Shown: positions 37,022 through 45,848, numbered from the stretch's first letter. The stretch: 64,000 nucleotides of DNA from an uncultured Flavobacteriaceae bacterium (GCA_947488435.1 CANKZG010000002.1:682001-746000), one strand, 5' to 3'. Made by a program: numbers and translations. Notes: generated by a model not told the origin, from the letters alone.

Positions 37022-37066
37022 TAAAAAAATGAAATAGGCTATACAGCATCTTGCATAGCCTATTTT
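37022..37066 (-). terminator. Intrinsic terminator for reverse-strand transcription
   Basis: On the reverse strand the stem AAATAGGCTAT / ATAGCCTATTT (arms at 37055-37065 and 37032-37042, 12-base loop) is followed by CATTTTTTT. It lies about 470 bp past the stop of the response-regulator gene and before the kinase promoter. Confidence 0.85.
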
Positions 37067-37537
37067 AATAAACACTATATGTAATGATAGGATTTGGGGT
37101 CACTAATTCACTTATTCAAATGTATTATGAAGATTTGAACATTTCATAATATTGTTGTGTAACCGCTATTTTTTGTTGTGAAACGAATTACATTTCTCAA
37201 ATCGTGTAGTTTGTCGATTTTTATTGCAGTTTACAGATTATCACCGAAACAAAAATGTTTCATGTGATCCAATATTACTTATTGAAGTTCACAAACGTTT
37301 ATCCCTTTTTTTCTTATAAAAACATAAAAAAAGGTTCATATTGAAATACAAGACCATTTTTACAAGAACACCATATGACATAAATATTATATCAGATCGT
37401 GTACCCCTGCGGTTCCGTGTACTAAAACCAAATCAAACAAAAGTTAATGTTGTAAAGTGGTCGTAGATTGTGGTAAGCACTTCAAAAAACGAAACGTCAT
37501 AAGTAAGCTTTTAATGAAGTTTTTCTTTTCAGAAATC
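37067..37537. other. 470-bp stretch without a recognisable gene
   Basis: AT-rich sequence between the response regulator and its kinase. No ORF of 60 codons or more, no tRNA, tmRNA, RNase P or SRP RNA motif was recognised. It has several small inverted repeats, for example CCTTTTTTT/AAAAAAAGG around 37306-37334 and GAAAC/GTTTC around 37246-37261, and it ends at the terminator above. A long 3' UTR or a small RNA is possible. Confidence 0.5.
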
Positions 37538-38299
37538 TTATGAATTCATTGCAGAAATGATAAATTCCTTAAACTCTTTTGAGATAGGAATCAGTCTATT
37601 ATTGATCATAATATCTTTAGAGTTTATGGCATCTATATGATCCACATTTACGATATATGATTTGTGCGCGCGATAAAACTTTTTAGAAGGAAGTTTTCCC
37701 AAATAATCTTTTAAGGGAGAGCGCACCAAAAACTTTTTATCAATTGTATTTACTTCCAAATAAACATTATCGGCCTTAATAAACTGAATATCTTCAAATT
37801 GAATACGATAATATAAGTGTTGTTTTTTAACGAAGATAGAATCTTTCAGCACCGAATTGGACATTACTTTTTCTTCTTCCTCGTACACATTTCCTCCTTT
37901 ACTACCCTTTTCTGAATAATTGAAGTTAGAAAGTGCAATTTCAATAGAAGTATACAAATCTTGCTGTTCAAAAGGTTTTACAAGATATCCATTGGGCTTG
38001 ACCGTTTTTGCATTCTCCACCGTTGCCCGATCTGAATTTGACGTAACAAAAATAAAAGGGATATTATAATTGGTGCGAATATGTTTTCCTAGATCAATTC
38101 CTGTTTTATCCGAAGCTAATATAATGTCAATTAAAACCAGATCAACTTGTTTTGTTTTTAGAACTTCTTCCGCTTGTTCGTAAACAATTACGTTATCAAC
38201 AATTTCATATCCAATCTCTTCTAACATAGATTGCATATCATCTGCAATAATAACATTGTCTTCTACAATAAGAATTTTTATCGGTTGTTCCAAAATCAA
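37538..38299 (-). CDS. LytTR response regulator
   Basis: A 253-residue regulator: a receiver domain (about 7-125, with LIVEDN, the phospho-acceptor Asp in VDLVLIDIIL, VTSNS and KP in YLVKPF) joined to a LytTR DNA-binding domain (about 160-250, FVKKQHLYYRIQFEDIQFIK, YRAHKSYIVN). There is no in-frame ATG: a stop codon lies upstream, and the only plausible start is TTG at 38299 (or TTG at 38293). A consensus promoter 27 bp upstream supports this. Likely partner of the downstream HisKA_2 kinase. Confidence 0.9.
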   Translation of the reverse strand: MILEQPIKILIVEDNVIIADDMQSMLEEIGYEIVDNVIVYEQAEEVLKTKQVDLVLIDIILASDKTGIDLGKHIRTNYNIPFIFVTSNSDRATVENAKTVKPNGYLVKPFEQQDLYTSIEIALSNFNYSEKGSKGGNVYEEEEKVMSNSVLKDSIFVKKQHLYYRIQFEDIQFIKADNVYLEVNTIDKKFLVRSPLKDYLGKLPSKKFYRAHKSYIVNVDHIDAINSKDIMINNRLIPISKEFKEFIISAMNS

Positions 38300-38325
38300 C
38301 AGTATTTTAGGTAGTTATCTGCTTT

Positions 38326-38354
38326 CAAAGCTACAAAAAAATATTAAAACCAAA
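38326..38354 (-). promoter_or_regulatory. Promoter of the LytTR regulator gene
   Basis: On the reverse strand TTTG (38354-38351), a 17-bp spacer and TAGCTTTG (38333-38326) match the Bacteroidota -33/-7 consensus. The promoter lies across the end of menA and its stop codon, separating regulator expression from the men genes. Confidence 0.75.
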
Positions 38355-39239
38355 ATAAAACAATAGCGCCAGTAGAAATGTACTCAAGGCTACTTTTTTA
38401 AGCTCGGGGTCCAACAATGCAGCATCTTTTATTCCAATAATCTTTATAAGATGTATAAAAATAGGGATGAAAGCTAAAAGTGGTAAAAGAGAGCTCCAAT
38501 CTTGAAAATGCACTACGATAAAAGCACATAAGCTTAATAAGCTTGCGATCAGCAAAAAGCCATGATAGCGTTTACCATTGTGGAATCCCATTTTAACTAC
38601 AACGGTATTTTTACCTGCTTTTCTATCCGATTCAAAGTCTCTAAGGTTATTGAGGTTTAACACTGCTGTACTGAGTAAGCCTATGGTAATTGCAGGAAAA
38701 ATGGCATCCCAGACTATAAATTTAGTGTAGAGAAAAGTACTGCCTACAACCCCCAGCAACCCAAAAAACACAAAGACAAATGCATCGCCGAGACCTCGAT
38801 AACCATAGGCAGAATCCCCTACCGTATATTTAATCGATGCCCAAATGCTTAATGCTCCCAGCGCTACAAAAATAACAGCGTATTTAAGTTGTTCTCCCTT
38901 AAATGCAATTAAAACAAGAGCTATAACTAAAATAAAATCAATGATGATTGCTATCAGTATTCCCTTTTTTAGCGATGCCCTGGATAGGATTCCACTTTGT
39001 AGCGCTCTTTTAGGACCAATACGATCTTCATTATCTGTTCCTTTAACACCGTCACCATAATCATTAGCGAAATTAGAGGTGACTTGAAAACTAATTGTGG
39101 TGCAAAGCGCCAGAATAAAAATAAGCCAATCAAAATAACCATACAGGTCTGCGATTGCAGTTCCTACAATTATTCCTGAAAGTGAAAGTGGTAATGTACG
39201 TAAACGGGCCGCATTGACCCATGCTTTAAATTTGGGCAA
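38331..39239 (-). CDS. menA: 1,4-Dihydroxy-2-naphthoate polyprenyltransferase
   Basis: A 302-residue UbiA-family membrane enzyme that joins DHNA to a polyprenyl chain to give demethylmenaquinone. Both Asp-rich motifs are present: NFANDYGDGVKGTDNEDR and NLRDFESDRKAGKNT, among about eight transmembrane helices. The N-terminus AWVNAARLRTLPLSLSG is typical of MenA. It starts one base after the stop of the upstream SPOR gene, implying cotranscription. Confidence 0.93.
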   Translation of the reverse strand: MPKFKAWVNAARLRTLPLSLSGIIVGTAIADLYGYFDWLIFILALCTTISFQVTSNFANDYGDGVKGTDNEDRIGPKRALQSGILSRASLKKGILIAIIIDFILVIALVLIAFKGEQLKYAVIFVALGALSIWASIKYTVGDSAYGYRGLGDAFVFVFFGLLGVVGSTFLYTKFIVWDAIFPAITIGLLSTAVLNLNNLRDFESDRKAGKNTVVVKMGFHNGKRYHGFLLIASLLSLCAFIVVHFQDWSSLLPLLAFIPIFIHLIKIIGIKDAALLDPELKKVALSTFLLALLFYFGFNIFL

Positions 39240-39240
39240 T

Positions 39241-39840
39241 CTAGTATGGATCTTCTATTTGTAATCGTTTACCGTCTTGATATGACGCAACAAATGCATC
39301 CTTGAAACCCATTTTGACCAACTGATATCTAAAGGACTGTGCTTCTTTCAACGTTTCAAAGTTTCCGAGTGAATAGGAATAAAACGGATTTGTTTTAACG
39401 AATAAGGTATTCGTTAATGCTTCCGAAGCTAAAGTAACATTATTATCTACAAAGGATTTGACCTGTACAGAATAAATCTTTTCACGTTCTAAAAATTTCT
39501 TTGCTAGATAAAACTCCTGAACTAGACTTAATTCCTCGTTCTTTTTACTAAGATTATCAATCCTAGATTTAACAGCATCCAAGCTATCAATAGATACTAA
39601 TAAATTATTCTGATTATCAAAACTATTCGAACTACTTAAACCAGCAGTAAAAGAAGATATTGCTAACGTTCCAATCAAGAAAAGAGCCGTAATTCCGGCT
39701 AAGATATTTCGCTGAATTTTATTTCTACGTAACTCTTTATTTTTAAACTTTATTTGATCTAAAAGTCGCTCATTAATGATTTGTGCCTTGTCAATGTCCT
39801 TATGCAATTCTAGCAAATCACTCTCTTCTATAAATGGCAT
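39241..39840 (-). CDS. Single-pass SPOR-domain-like protein with coiled coil
   Basis: A 199-residue protein: charged cytoplasmic N-terminus with a coiled coil (about 1-48), one transmembrane helix (ILAGITALFLIGTLAISSF, about 48-66), a second coiled coil (about 80-115) and a C-terminal SPOR-like repeat (YSYSLGNFETLKEAQSFRYQ and FKDAFVASYQDGKRL). SPOR domains bind denuded peptidoglycan at division sites; here the match is by pattern only. It ends one base before menA. Confidence 0.7.
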   Translation of the reverse strand: MPFIEESDLLELHKDIDKAQIINERLLDQIKFKNKELRRNKIQRNILAGITALFLIGTLAISSFTAGLSSSNSFDNQNNLLVSIDSLDAVKSRIDNLSKKNEELSLVQEFYLAKKFLEREKIYSVQVKSFVDNNVTLASEALTNTLFVKTNPFYSYSLGNFETLKEAQSFRYQLVKMGFKDAFVASYQDGKRLQIEDPY

Positions 39841-40001
39841 ATACTACTAATTTTGGAGGTTTTGTAAGATAACTACTATAGTACAATATAGCGGTAAGAA
39901 CAAAAGTAAAATTTTTAATCAAACTACAAAATAAAAACGGAAAATTGTTAGTGGTATTGCATTGACATTCATAAGATTATATAAATCTATTTCGTTAGAA
40001 A

Positions 40002-40838
40002 CTACAGCGTATTTAGGTAAATGCCATCATTCTTGATAATAATCTTCTTGCTCTTGAATAAAGTGCCTATACTTTTCTTGAACGTTTTCTTACTCATTTG
40101 AAGTAAAGCTTTAATGTCTTCCGGATCAGATTTATCATGCAATTCTAAATAACCATTGCGTTCTACGAGCAGGTTATAGATAGTATTTGCAGCAGGTTCT
40201 AATGCTTTTACCCCTATTGGCTGTAAGGCTACATCTATTTTTTGATCGTCCCTAACATTTTTAATATACCCTTTTAGGCTGTCTCCAATATTTAATTTTT
40301 TAAAAACTTCATTCGCATAAATTAAACCTTTATGCTTTTGATTTATAATTACCTCAATACCCAACTCTGTAAAACGATAAACAATCAAGTCCACTTCCTC
40401 ACCAGATTGAACCGTAATATTTTCCTGATCTAAAAACTTATCTAGTTTTGTGGATGCTACAAGACGAAAAGACTTTTCGTCTAAATAGCAAAAAACGGTA
40501 TAATACTTTCCGGCAATCATTTTAGTTTGTTGCTCCCGATAAGGAACTAAGAGTTGTTTTTCTAAGCCCCAATCCACAAAAGCTCCAATTTGATTAACTT
40601 CTACTACTTTGAGTACACCAAAGTTGTTTCTAATAATATGAGGTTTCAAAGTAGTAGCAATGGGTCGTTCCTCATAATCCAAATAGCAGAAAATCTCGAT
40701 ACGTTCTCCTATTTCATAGACCTCAGGAACATATTTATTGGGAAGCAAAACTTCATTTCCTTCTTCATCTGTTAAAAAAAGACCTACACTGGTGCTTCGT
40801 TCTATTTCAAGAGTATTGTATTTCCCTAATGCTATCAT
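40002..40838 (-). CDS. CvfB-like S1 RNA-binding protein
   Basis: A 278-residue protein with several S1-type OB repeats, including FGVLKVVEVNQIGAFVDWGL and GLIYANEVFKKLNIGDSLKG, and a C-terminal winged-helix-like region (LLQMSKKTFKKSIGTLFKSK). This is the CvfB/YitL family of RNA-binding regulators. The ATG at 40838 is used; the frame is open to a TTG at 40847 that falls in a promoter-like TACCTTTG. Relatives often sit in flavobacterial men loci. Confidence 0.85.
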   Translation of the reverse strand: MIALGKYNTLEIERSTSVGLFLTDEEGNEVLLPNKYVPEVYEIGERIEIFCYLDYEERPIATTLKPHIIRNNFGVLKVVEVNQIGAFVDWGLEKQLLVPYREQQTKMIAGKYYTVFCYLDEKSFRLVASTKLDKFLDQENITVQSGEEVDLIVYRFTELGIEVIINQKHKGLIYANEVFKKLNIGDSLKGYIKNVRDDQKIDVALQPIGVKALEPAANTIYNLLVERNGYLELHDKSDPEDIKALLQMSKKTFKKSIGTLFKSKKIIIKNDGIYLNTL

Positions 40839-40844
40839 AGCTGA

Positions 40845-40852
40845 CAAAGGTA
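40845..40852 (-). promoter_or_regulatory. Candidate -7 promoter element for the CvfB-like gene
   Basis: TACCTTTG on the reverse strand fits TAnnTTTG; a short leader to the ATG at 40838 follows. No clear -33 element. Confidence 0.4.
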
Positions 40853-40892
40853 ATAGTAAAAAATCAGATTGTTGTACGGGAGTCGGGCAATA

Positions 40893-40920
40893 AAAAAACC
40901 GTTCTATTATAGAACGGTTT
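40893..40920. terminator. Hairpin terminator downstream of DUF2853 gene
   Basis: AAACCGTTCTA / TAGAACGGTTT with a 3-base loop; on the reverse strand a run of seven T follows. It ends the menI-menF-menD-DUF2853 transcript, 22 bp after the DUF2853 stop. Confidence 0.9.
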
Positions 40921-40942
40921 CTTATTTATACATTCAATTTTA

Positions 40943-41284
40943 TTAATTGTAAACAGCTTCTTTTCCAAAATGCTTTGTAAGCATATAATAAACTACCGCT
41001 CGATATTTATTTCGTTCAGAAGAACCATATTGATCCATAACTTTACTAATACCTTCGTCTAACGCAGCGCCATCACTAAGTCCCAACTTTTTTATTAAAA
41101 AATTGTTTTTTACCGTTGCTAATTCACTTTCATCTGAACCAGAAACCGTAGAGGAATCTCTATTGTAGATAGAAGGTCCGCAACCAATAGTAACCTTGGT
41201 TAACAAATCCATATCAGGTGTTACCTTTAATTTATTTTTTAAATCATCGGCATACTTTGTAATTAATTCATCTCTTTTACTCAT
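40943..41284 (-). CDS. DUF2853 family protein
   Basis: A 113-residue soluble protein starting MSKRDELITKYADDLKNKLK, with a compact helical pattern and the CGPSIYNRDSSTVSGSDESE block that marks DUF2853. No enzymatic motif is evident. It is the last gene of the men transcript, 37 bp after menD and before a terminator. Function unknown; conserved linkage to menD in Flavobacteria is recalled, not checked. Confidence 0.85.
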   Translation of the reverse strand: MSKRDELITKYADDLKNKLKVTPDMDLLTKVTIGCGPSIYNRDSSTVSGSDESELATVKNNFLIKKLGLSDGAALDEGISKVMDQYGSSERNKYRAVVYYMLTKHFGKEAVYN

Positions 41285-41321
41285 AATAATTGTGTTCTAT
41301 AGTATAATGGTTTATAATGTC

Positions 41322-43076
41322 CTAAGATAGGAAATCGAAATAAGCAAGCAAAATTTTGTCATTCAATAATCGAGGGGTCTGAATCTCAAGAAGCTTAGGA
41401 TTTTCAGAAGCTTCAAAGAAGTAAGTAAGTGCATTTTTTAAACTTTCTTCATCATCGGCTATAGCATAGTTAATATTATGCATTGCACATAAATGAACAG
41501 CACTTAAACCATGGGTTGTTTCAAAATAAGTTTCGAATTGATCGGATTTTTCGGTTCCTGGCAAAATTCTGAAAATACCTCCCCCATTATTATTAATTAG
41601 TATTATTCTTAAATCAGGTCTTAAATAATTGTTCCAAAGTCCATTACTATCATAGAAAAAACTTAGATCTCCTGTAATAAGTGTCGTAGCTTCACTCGCA
41701 AAGATAGACGCACCTACAGCTGTTGACGTGCTGCCGTCTATACCACTAGTTCCTCGATTACAAAAAACTCGGAACCCTACTGCAGATGGAAATAATTGCA
41801 TATACCGAATTGCTGAACTATTTGCAACCTGTATATGCTGTTCGTTTGGAATGTGTTGTAAGATTAGATCAAAAGCTTGCATATCACAGAAAGGTACATT
41901 TTCTAGATACTCCTTTCGCATTAGATCTCTACGCGATTTAATTTTATTCCAAAATGAATTGTAATTACTATCTACTGTTTTTGTCTTTTCTAAAAACTGA
42001 TTAAAAAAATTATTTACGTCTGTTTTGAAATGTTTTGTTAAACAGAAAAAAGTATCGTATGCCTTTTTCTTATCAATATGCCAATGCTGTTTTGGAGCGT
42101 ACTTACGTAAGAAAAATTTAATTTTTTTAGAAACTATAAGTCCTCCAAAGGTGAGTAAAATATCCGGTTGTAATTCTTGAAATAAAAATTCTCTTTTTTC
42201 CGACTTTTCTATCGGAGCAATGAGACCATCAATTTGTGCAAAAAAGTTCGGATGATGCAAGTTAGACGTTGTCTCCGTGAAAACAATTACTGATTCATCT
42301 TCCGCCAATTCATCCAAAAATTGCTGCTCTATCGTATTTGGAGCATTAACTCCAACCAAAATCATTTTTCGTTTAGCATTATTCCATGAAGAGGTGAATT
42401 CTTCCAATTCAAGATCTTCCAATTCATTTAATTCATCAGTTACACAAACAAAAGGGGTAACTGTAGGCTTATCCGTAAACTCGTATAGCGGTTCTTCAAA
42501 TGGAATATTAATATGTACCGGAACCTGATGTTGTAAAGCATATGTTAAAGCCGTATTGATTTCGGTATCATTAAATTCTTGAATAGAAATCTGACTTTCA
42601 TTTTTTGAAATTTCAGCTTTAGATTTTTCACTGTTGTGAAATTGCCCTTCGATGGCCCTCCTAATATCTAATTTTAGATTTGTAGAAAATCCAATATGTC
42701 TTTCAAAAACATGATCCTGTCGTATGGTTTGCCCATCTCCAATATCGATTTTATGTGGGGGGCGATCTGCCGATAAGACAACCAAAGAAATATCACTGTA
42801 AAAAGCTTCTGCAATAGCGGGGTAGTAATTTAGCAAGGCACTCCCAGAGGTACATACCAATACCACTGGTTTTTGTAATTGCTGTGCCATTCCCAAAGCA
42901 AAAAAAGCAGCACTTCGTTCATCTACAATGCTAAAACAACTAAAATAGGGATCTTCTGAAAAGCTTAAAGTAAGCGGTGCATTTCTAGATCCCGGAGAAA
43001 TTACGATATGTTCTATCCCTCTAGCTTTGCAGTGAAAAACAATGGATTGTGCTGAAGGAATACTTGAATATTTCAT
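41322..43076 (-). CDS. menD: 2-Succinyl-5-enolpyruvyl-6-hydroxy-3-cyclohexene-1-carboxylate synthase
   Basis: A 584-residue thiamine-diphosphate enzyme that joins isochorismate and 2-oxoglutarate, the first committed step to menaquinone. It shows HIVISPGSRNAPL, the catalytic-Glu block DERSAAFFALG, LSADRPP, NRGTSGIDGSTSTAVG and the ThDP motif GDLSFFYDSNGL...NNNGGGIF. It is 51 bp downstream of the isochorismate synthase gene. Confidence 0.95.
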   Translation of the reverse strand: MKYSSIPSAQSIVFHCKARGIEHIVISPGSRNAPLTLSFSEDPYFSCFSIVDERSAAFFALGMAQQLQKPVVLVCTSGSALLNYYPAIAEAFYSDISLVVLSADRPPHKIDIGDGQTIRQDHVFERHIGFSTNLKLDIRRAIEGQFHNSEKSKAEISKNESQISIQEFNDTEINTALTYALQHQVPVHINIPFEEPLYEFTDKPTVTPFVCVTDELNELEDLELEEFTSSWNNAKRKMILVGVNAPNTIEQQFLDELAEDESVIVFTETTSNLHHPNFFAQIDGLIAPIEKSEKREFLFQELQPDILLTFGGLIVSKKIKFFLRKYAPKQHWHIDKKKAYDTFFCLTKHFKTDVNNFFNQFLEKTKTVDSNYNSFWNKIKSRRDLMRKEYLENVPFCDMQAFDLILQHIPNEQHIQVANSSAIRYMQLFPSAVGFRVFCNRGTSGIDGSTSTAVGASIFASEATTLITGDLSFFYDSNGLWNNYLRPDLRIILINNNGGGIFRILPGTEKSDQFETYFETTHGLSAVHLCAMHNINYAIADDEESLKNALTYFFEASENPKLLEIQTPRLLNDKILLAYFDFLS

Positions 43077-43127
43077 GAAGTGTAAAAATACGAAGTAGTC
43101 CGTTCTTTACCCAATCTTACCATCGAT

Positions 43128-44216
43128 TTAATTGCCTTGTATTACTTGAAGCATTGTTGAACTTTTATCTTCTGTTTCCTGCCACTCCTTTTCTGGGTCA
43201 GAAGCCTCCGTTATTCCCCCACCAATATAAATAAAGGCCTCTTTTTTAGTCAATTCCATACACCGAAGATTTACATATAAAGTAGTTTTTGGGTCTGCAT
43301 TTTTATTTGCTACGTCCGAAGCTTCCATATTGAGTTCTCCTAAAAAGCCCGTATAATATTTACGGTCATAATTTTCCATGCGAAGGATAAAGTCTTGAGC
43401 CATGTCCTTTGGGAGTCCACAAACAGCAGGTGTTGGATGTAAATCCTCTACGATCTGCTTGAGCGAATTACTCGAATCAAGTACCCCTGCAATTGTTGTT
43501 TTTAAATGCCACAACATGCCTGCTTTAACCGATTCGGTAGATGACATTTCCAGTTTTTTCAATTTCGATTTTAGTGTTTTCACTATATATGCAGTAACTA
43601 ATTCTTGCTCCTCTAATTCTTTAGTCGTCCATTTCGGTTTAACCCCGGGCTTGAATTTTTGGGTTCCGGCAAGAGACATTGTGGTCATGCTATTTCCCTT
43701 TACATGCAATAGCATTTCTGGACTTGCTCCCAACCATATACCTACCTTAGGATGATACCATAAATAACAGAACGCGGTATGGTATTTTTGGAGTAATTTT
43801 TTAAATAACGCTAAGGGTGATTCTGTATTTGTAACAGATACCTTTCGAGATACGATGACTTTTTTTAAATCAGTGCTAGCAATTGTTTCCTTTGCAGCAT
43901 CTACTAAGGAAATATGTGTTTGTCTTATCCTTTCGGAAAACTTTGAAAATGTTATGCTCTCAAGGTCATCTTTGCGTATCCTTTCTGAAACCCTTTTATA
44001 AGGTTCACTTAAAATAGCGTCTGGTTTCAATAATACCGTTGAATGTTCTTGATTGAACGGTGCGAAAATAAAGCCCGAAACACCATAATCTTTACAATAA
44101 TGCACCAGTGCATTCTTTTGTAAAATTGCATCGACCTTAGCAGCATTGGGTTTTCTATAAATAACAAATGGAAGTTTAGAGCTAAAATGTTCCTCGACCT
44201 GTTCAAATATTTTCAA
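43128..44216 (-). CDS. menF: Isochorismate synthase
   Basis: A 362-residue chorismate-utilising enzyme converting chorismate to isochorismate. The conserved blocks LHPTPAVCGLPKDMA, YTGFLGELN, YVNLRCMEL and YIGGGITEASDPEKEW are all present. No ATG occurs near the N-terminus. TTG at 44216, four bases after the menI stop, is preferred; a TTG at 44240 would overlap menI by 20 bp. With menD and menI it forms a tight block; a siderophore-type EntC role is less likely here. Confidence 0.9.
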   Translation of the reverse strand: MKIFEQVEEHFSSKLPFVIYRKPNAAKVDAILQKNALVHYCKDYGVSGFIFAPFNQEHSTVLLKPDAILSEPYKRVSERIRKDDLESITFSKFSERIRQTHISLVDAAKETIASTDLKKVIVSRKVSVTNTESPLALFKKLLQKYHTAFCYLWYHPKVGIWLGASPEMLLHVKGNSMTTMSLAGTQKFKPGVKPKWTTKELEEQELVTAYIVKTLKSKLKKLEMSSTESVKAGMLWHLKTTIAGVLDSSNSLKQIVEDLHPTPAVCGLPKDMAQDFILRMENYDRKYYTGFLGELNMEASDVANKNADPKTTLYVNLRCMELTKKEAFIYIGGGITEASDPEKEWQETEDKSSTMLQVIQGN

Positions 44217-44220
44217 AACC

Positions 44221-44643
44221 CTATTTTTTAGGTAAAGCAATGGTAGTTAACTTGCAGAGTGAGATTAGATTATCTGCGATATCAGTTACTTTTATTTCCC
44301 AAAGTTGAGTAGTTCTACCTTTGTGAATAATTGTAGCTCTGGCATACACATCTCCCTCCGTTACACTTTTTACATGATTTGCCGTAATTTCTATTCCTCT
44401 TACAAAGAACTCTTTAGCATCTAAGAAAATATAGGAAGCAGCACTACCTACACTTTCAGCTAAAGCTGCGGTTGCACCTCCGTGCAATACGCCATCAGGT
44501 TGAAATACTTTGGGTGTCACGGGCATTTTTGCAACTAAAAAGTTATCCCCCACATCAACATATTCAATATCTAAGGTTTCCATTAAGGTTCCCTTGCAGA
44601 TTTCATTGCATACGGAGAGTATTTTATTTTTATAGTCGCTCAT
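44221..44643 (-). CDS. menI: Hotdog-fold thioesterase, probable DHNA-CoA thioesterase
   Basis: A 140-residue PaaI-type hotdog thioesterase. By eye it follows E. coli YdiI/MenI closely: QPDGVLHGGATAALAESVGS with the catalytic Glu, and GIEITANHVKSVTEG. MenI hydrolyses 1,4-dihydroxy-2-naphthoyl-CoA to DHNA. Direct coupling to menF (start four bases after this stop) supports the assignment. A generic phenylacetyl-CoA thioesterase role cannot be excluded from sequence alone. Confidence 0.75.
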   Translation of the reverse strand: MSDYKNKILSVCNEICKGTLMETLDIEYVDVGDNFLVAKMPVTPKVFQPDGVLHGGATAALAESVGSAASYIFLDAKEFFVRGIEITANHVKSVTEGDVYARATIIHKGRTTQLWEIKVTDIADNLISLCKLTTIALPKK

Positions 44644-44765
44644 GTTAGTTTTTTTGTAAAATTAATCATTCCCAATTCAAATATGGAGTTTATATTTTGA
44701 TTATTACGGAAATCACTTTCATAAAATCAATGCTATTGAATACCTTTATTACATTTTAATTTTAG

Positions 44766-45437
44766 ATGCGCCCTCGCATATATTCAATTCATCAAATGTT
44801 AGAAAAACAGGTTACCTATCACACTACAAAATCGTATTGCACACTCAATACAAGAACTGAACGCACTAAAAATATATGGTTGGTATTTCATGGTATCGGA
44901 TATTTAAGTCGCTATTTTTTAAGACATTTTGAAAACCTTTCCAAAGAAGAAAACTATATTATTGCCCCCCAAGCCCCCTCAAAATATTATCTAAACTCTG
45001 ACTATAAACATATTGGTGCCAGCTGGCTTACTAAGGAAAATACAGCACAGGAAATTGATAATTTGCAAGCTTACATTAATGCGGTTTGCATTTCTGAAAA
45101 TATAGGAGATGCGGAAAACCTTATCGTTTTAGGCTTTTCTCAAGGGGTATCAATTGCTACGCGTTGGATTGCTAGAAACAAAGTGTTTTGTGCGAAATTA
45201 GTACTTTATGCTGGTACTATTCCTGTAGAATTAAAGTCGGAAGATTTTGAGTATTTATGGGAATATTCTAATGAAGTCATCGCAATTGTGGGTCATACCG
45301 ATCCATACCTAACCCAAGAGCGTCTTTCGAATCAAATTAAAAAAATAGAGACACTTTTCCATACAACACCAAGGCTTATTCAATTTGATGGCGGTCATGA
45401 AATGAAACCCGATGTAATTCATACTATTATCGAATAA
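44766..45437 (+). CDS. Alpha/beta hydrolase (esterase-like)
   Basis: A 223-residue cytoplasmic alpha/beta hydrolase of the carboxylesterase/phospholipase type. The triad is visible: Ser in LGFSQGVS, Asp in GHTDPYLT and His in DGGHEMKP, with the oxyanion segment VFHGIGY. An internal start, MLEKQV at 44796, is possible. It is divergent from menI; a MenH role was considered, but the sequence looks more like general esterases. Substrate unknown. Confidence 0.8.
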   Translation: MRPRIYSIHQMLEKQVTYHTTKSYCTLNTRTERTKNIWLVFHGIGYLSRYFLRHFENLSKEENYIIAPQAPSKYYLNSDYKHIGASWLTKENTAQEIDNLQAYINAVCISENIGDAENLIVLGFSQGVSIATRWIARNKVFCAKLVLYAGTIPVELKSEDFEYLWEYSNEVIAIVGHTDPYLTQERLSNQIKKIETLFHTTPRLIQFDGGHEMKPDVIHTIIE

Positions 45438-45452
45438 CCTAAATTTCTTTTT

Positions 45453-45842
45453 ATGAAACAGCGGCTTGCACAAATAACACTGGTAGTTCGAGATTACGAT
45501 GAAGCTATTAAATTTTATACGGAGCAGTTAAACTTCTCCCTGGCTCAAGACATTCGATTAAATGAAACAAAACGATGGGTTATCGTTACTCCCCCTGGGT
45601 CTACCGAAACGGGGTTACTATTGGCACTGGCCGATAGTGACAAACAGGAAAAATGTATCGGAAATCAAACGGGAGGACGTGTTTTTTTATTTTTATATAC
45701 TGATGATTTTTGGCGGGATTATAAGACTATGAGAAACAAGGGCATTTGTTTTAAAGAAACACCTCGCGAAGAAGCATATGGTATTGTCGCCGTTTTTGAA
45801 GATTTATATGGGAATTTATGGGACTTATTGCAACCTAGTTAG
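45453..45842 (+). CDS. VOC family (glyoxalase-like) protein
   Basis: A 129-residue vicinal-oxygen-chelate protein. The pattern RLAQITLVVRDYDEAIKFYT and the closing VFEDLYGNLWDLLQP, with paired beta-alpha-beta-beta-beta halves, are typical; these supply metal ligands in enzymes of the fold. Substrate unknown (related folds include glyoxalases, dioxygenases and antibiotic-resistance proteins). It starts 15 bp after the esterase stop and is probably cotranscribed. Confidence 0.85.
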   Translation: MKQRLAQITLVVRDYDEAIKFYTEQLNFSLAQDIRLNETKRWVIVTPPGSTETGLLLALADSDKQEKCIGNQTGGRVFLFLYTDDFWRDYKTMRNKGICFKETPREEAYGIVAVFEDLYGNLWDLLQPS

Positions 45843-45848
45843 CCCCTT

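Noticed and set aside
37067-37537. Possible tmRNA, RNase P or 6S RNA in the gene-free gap
   Set aside because: None of the conserved core motifs of those RNAs was seen; only a terminator-like hairpin supports transcription.
44766-45437. MenH assignment for the alpha/beta hydrolase
   Set aside because: Proximity to men genes is suggestive, but it is divergent and its motifs look like general carboxylesterases.
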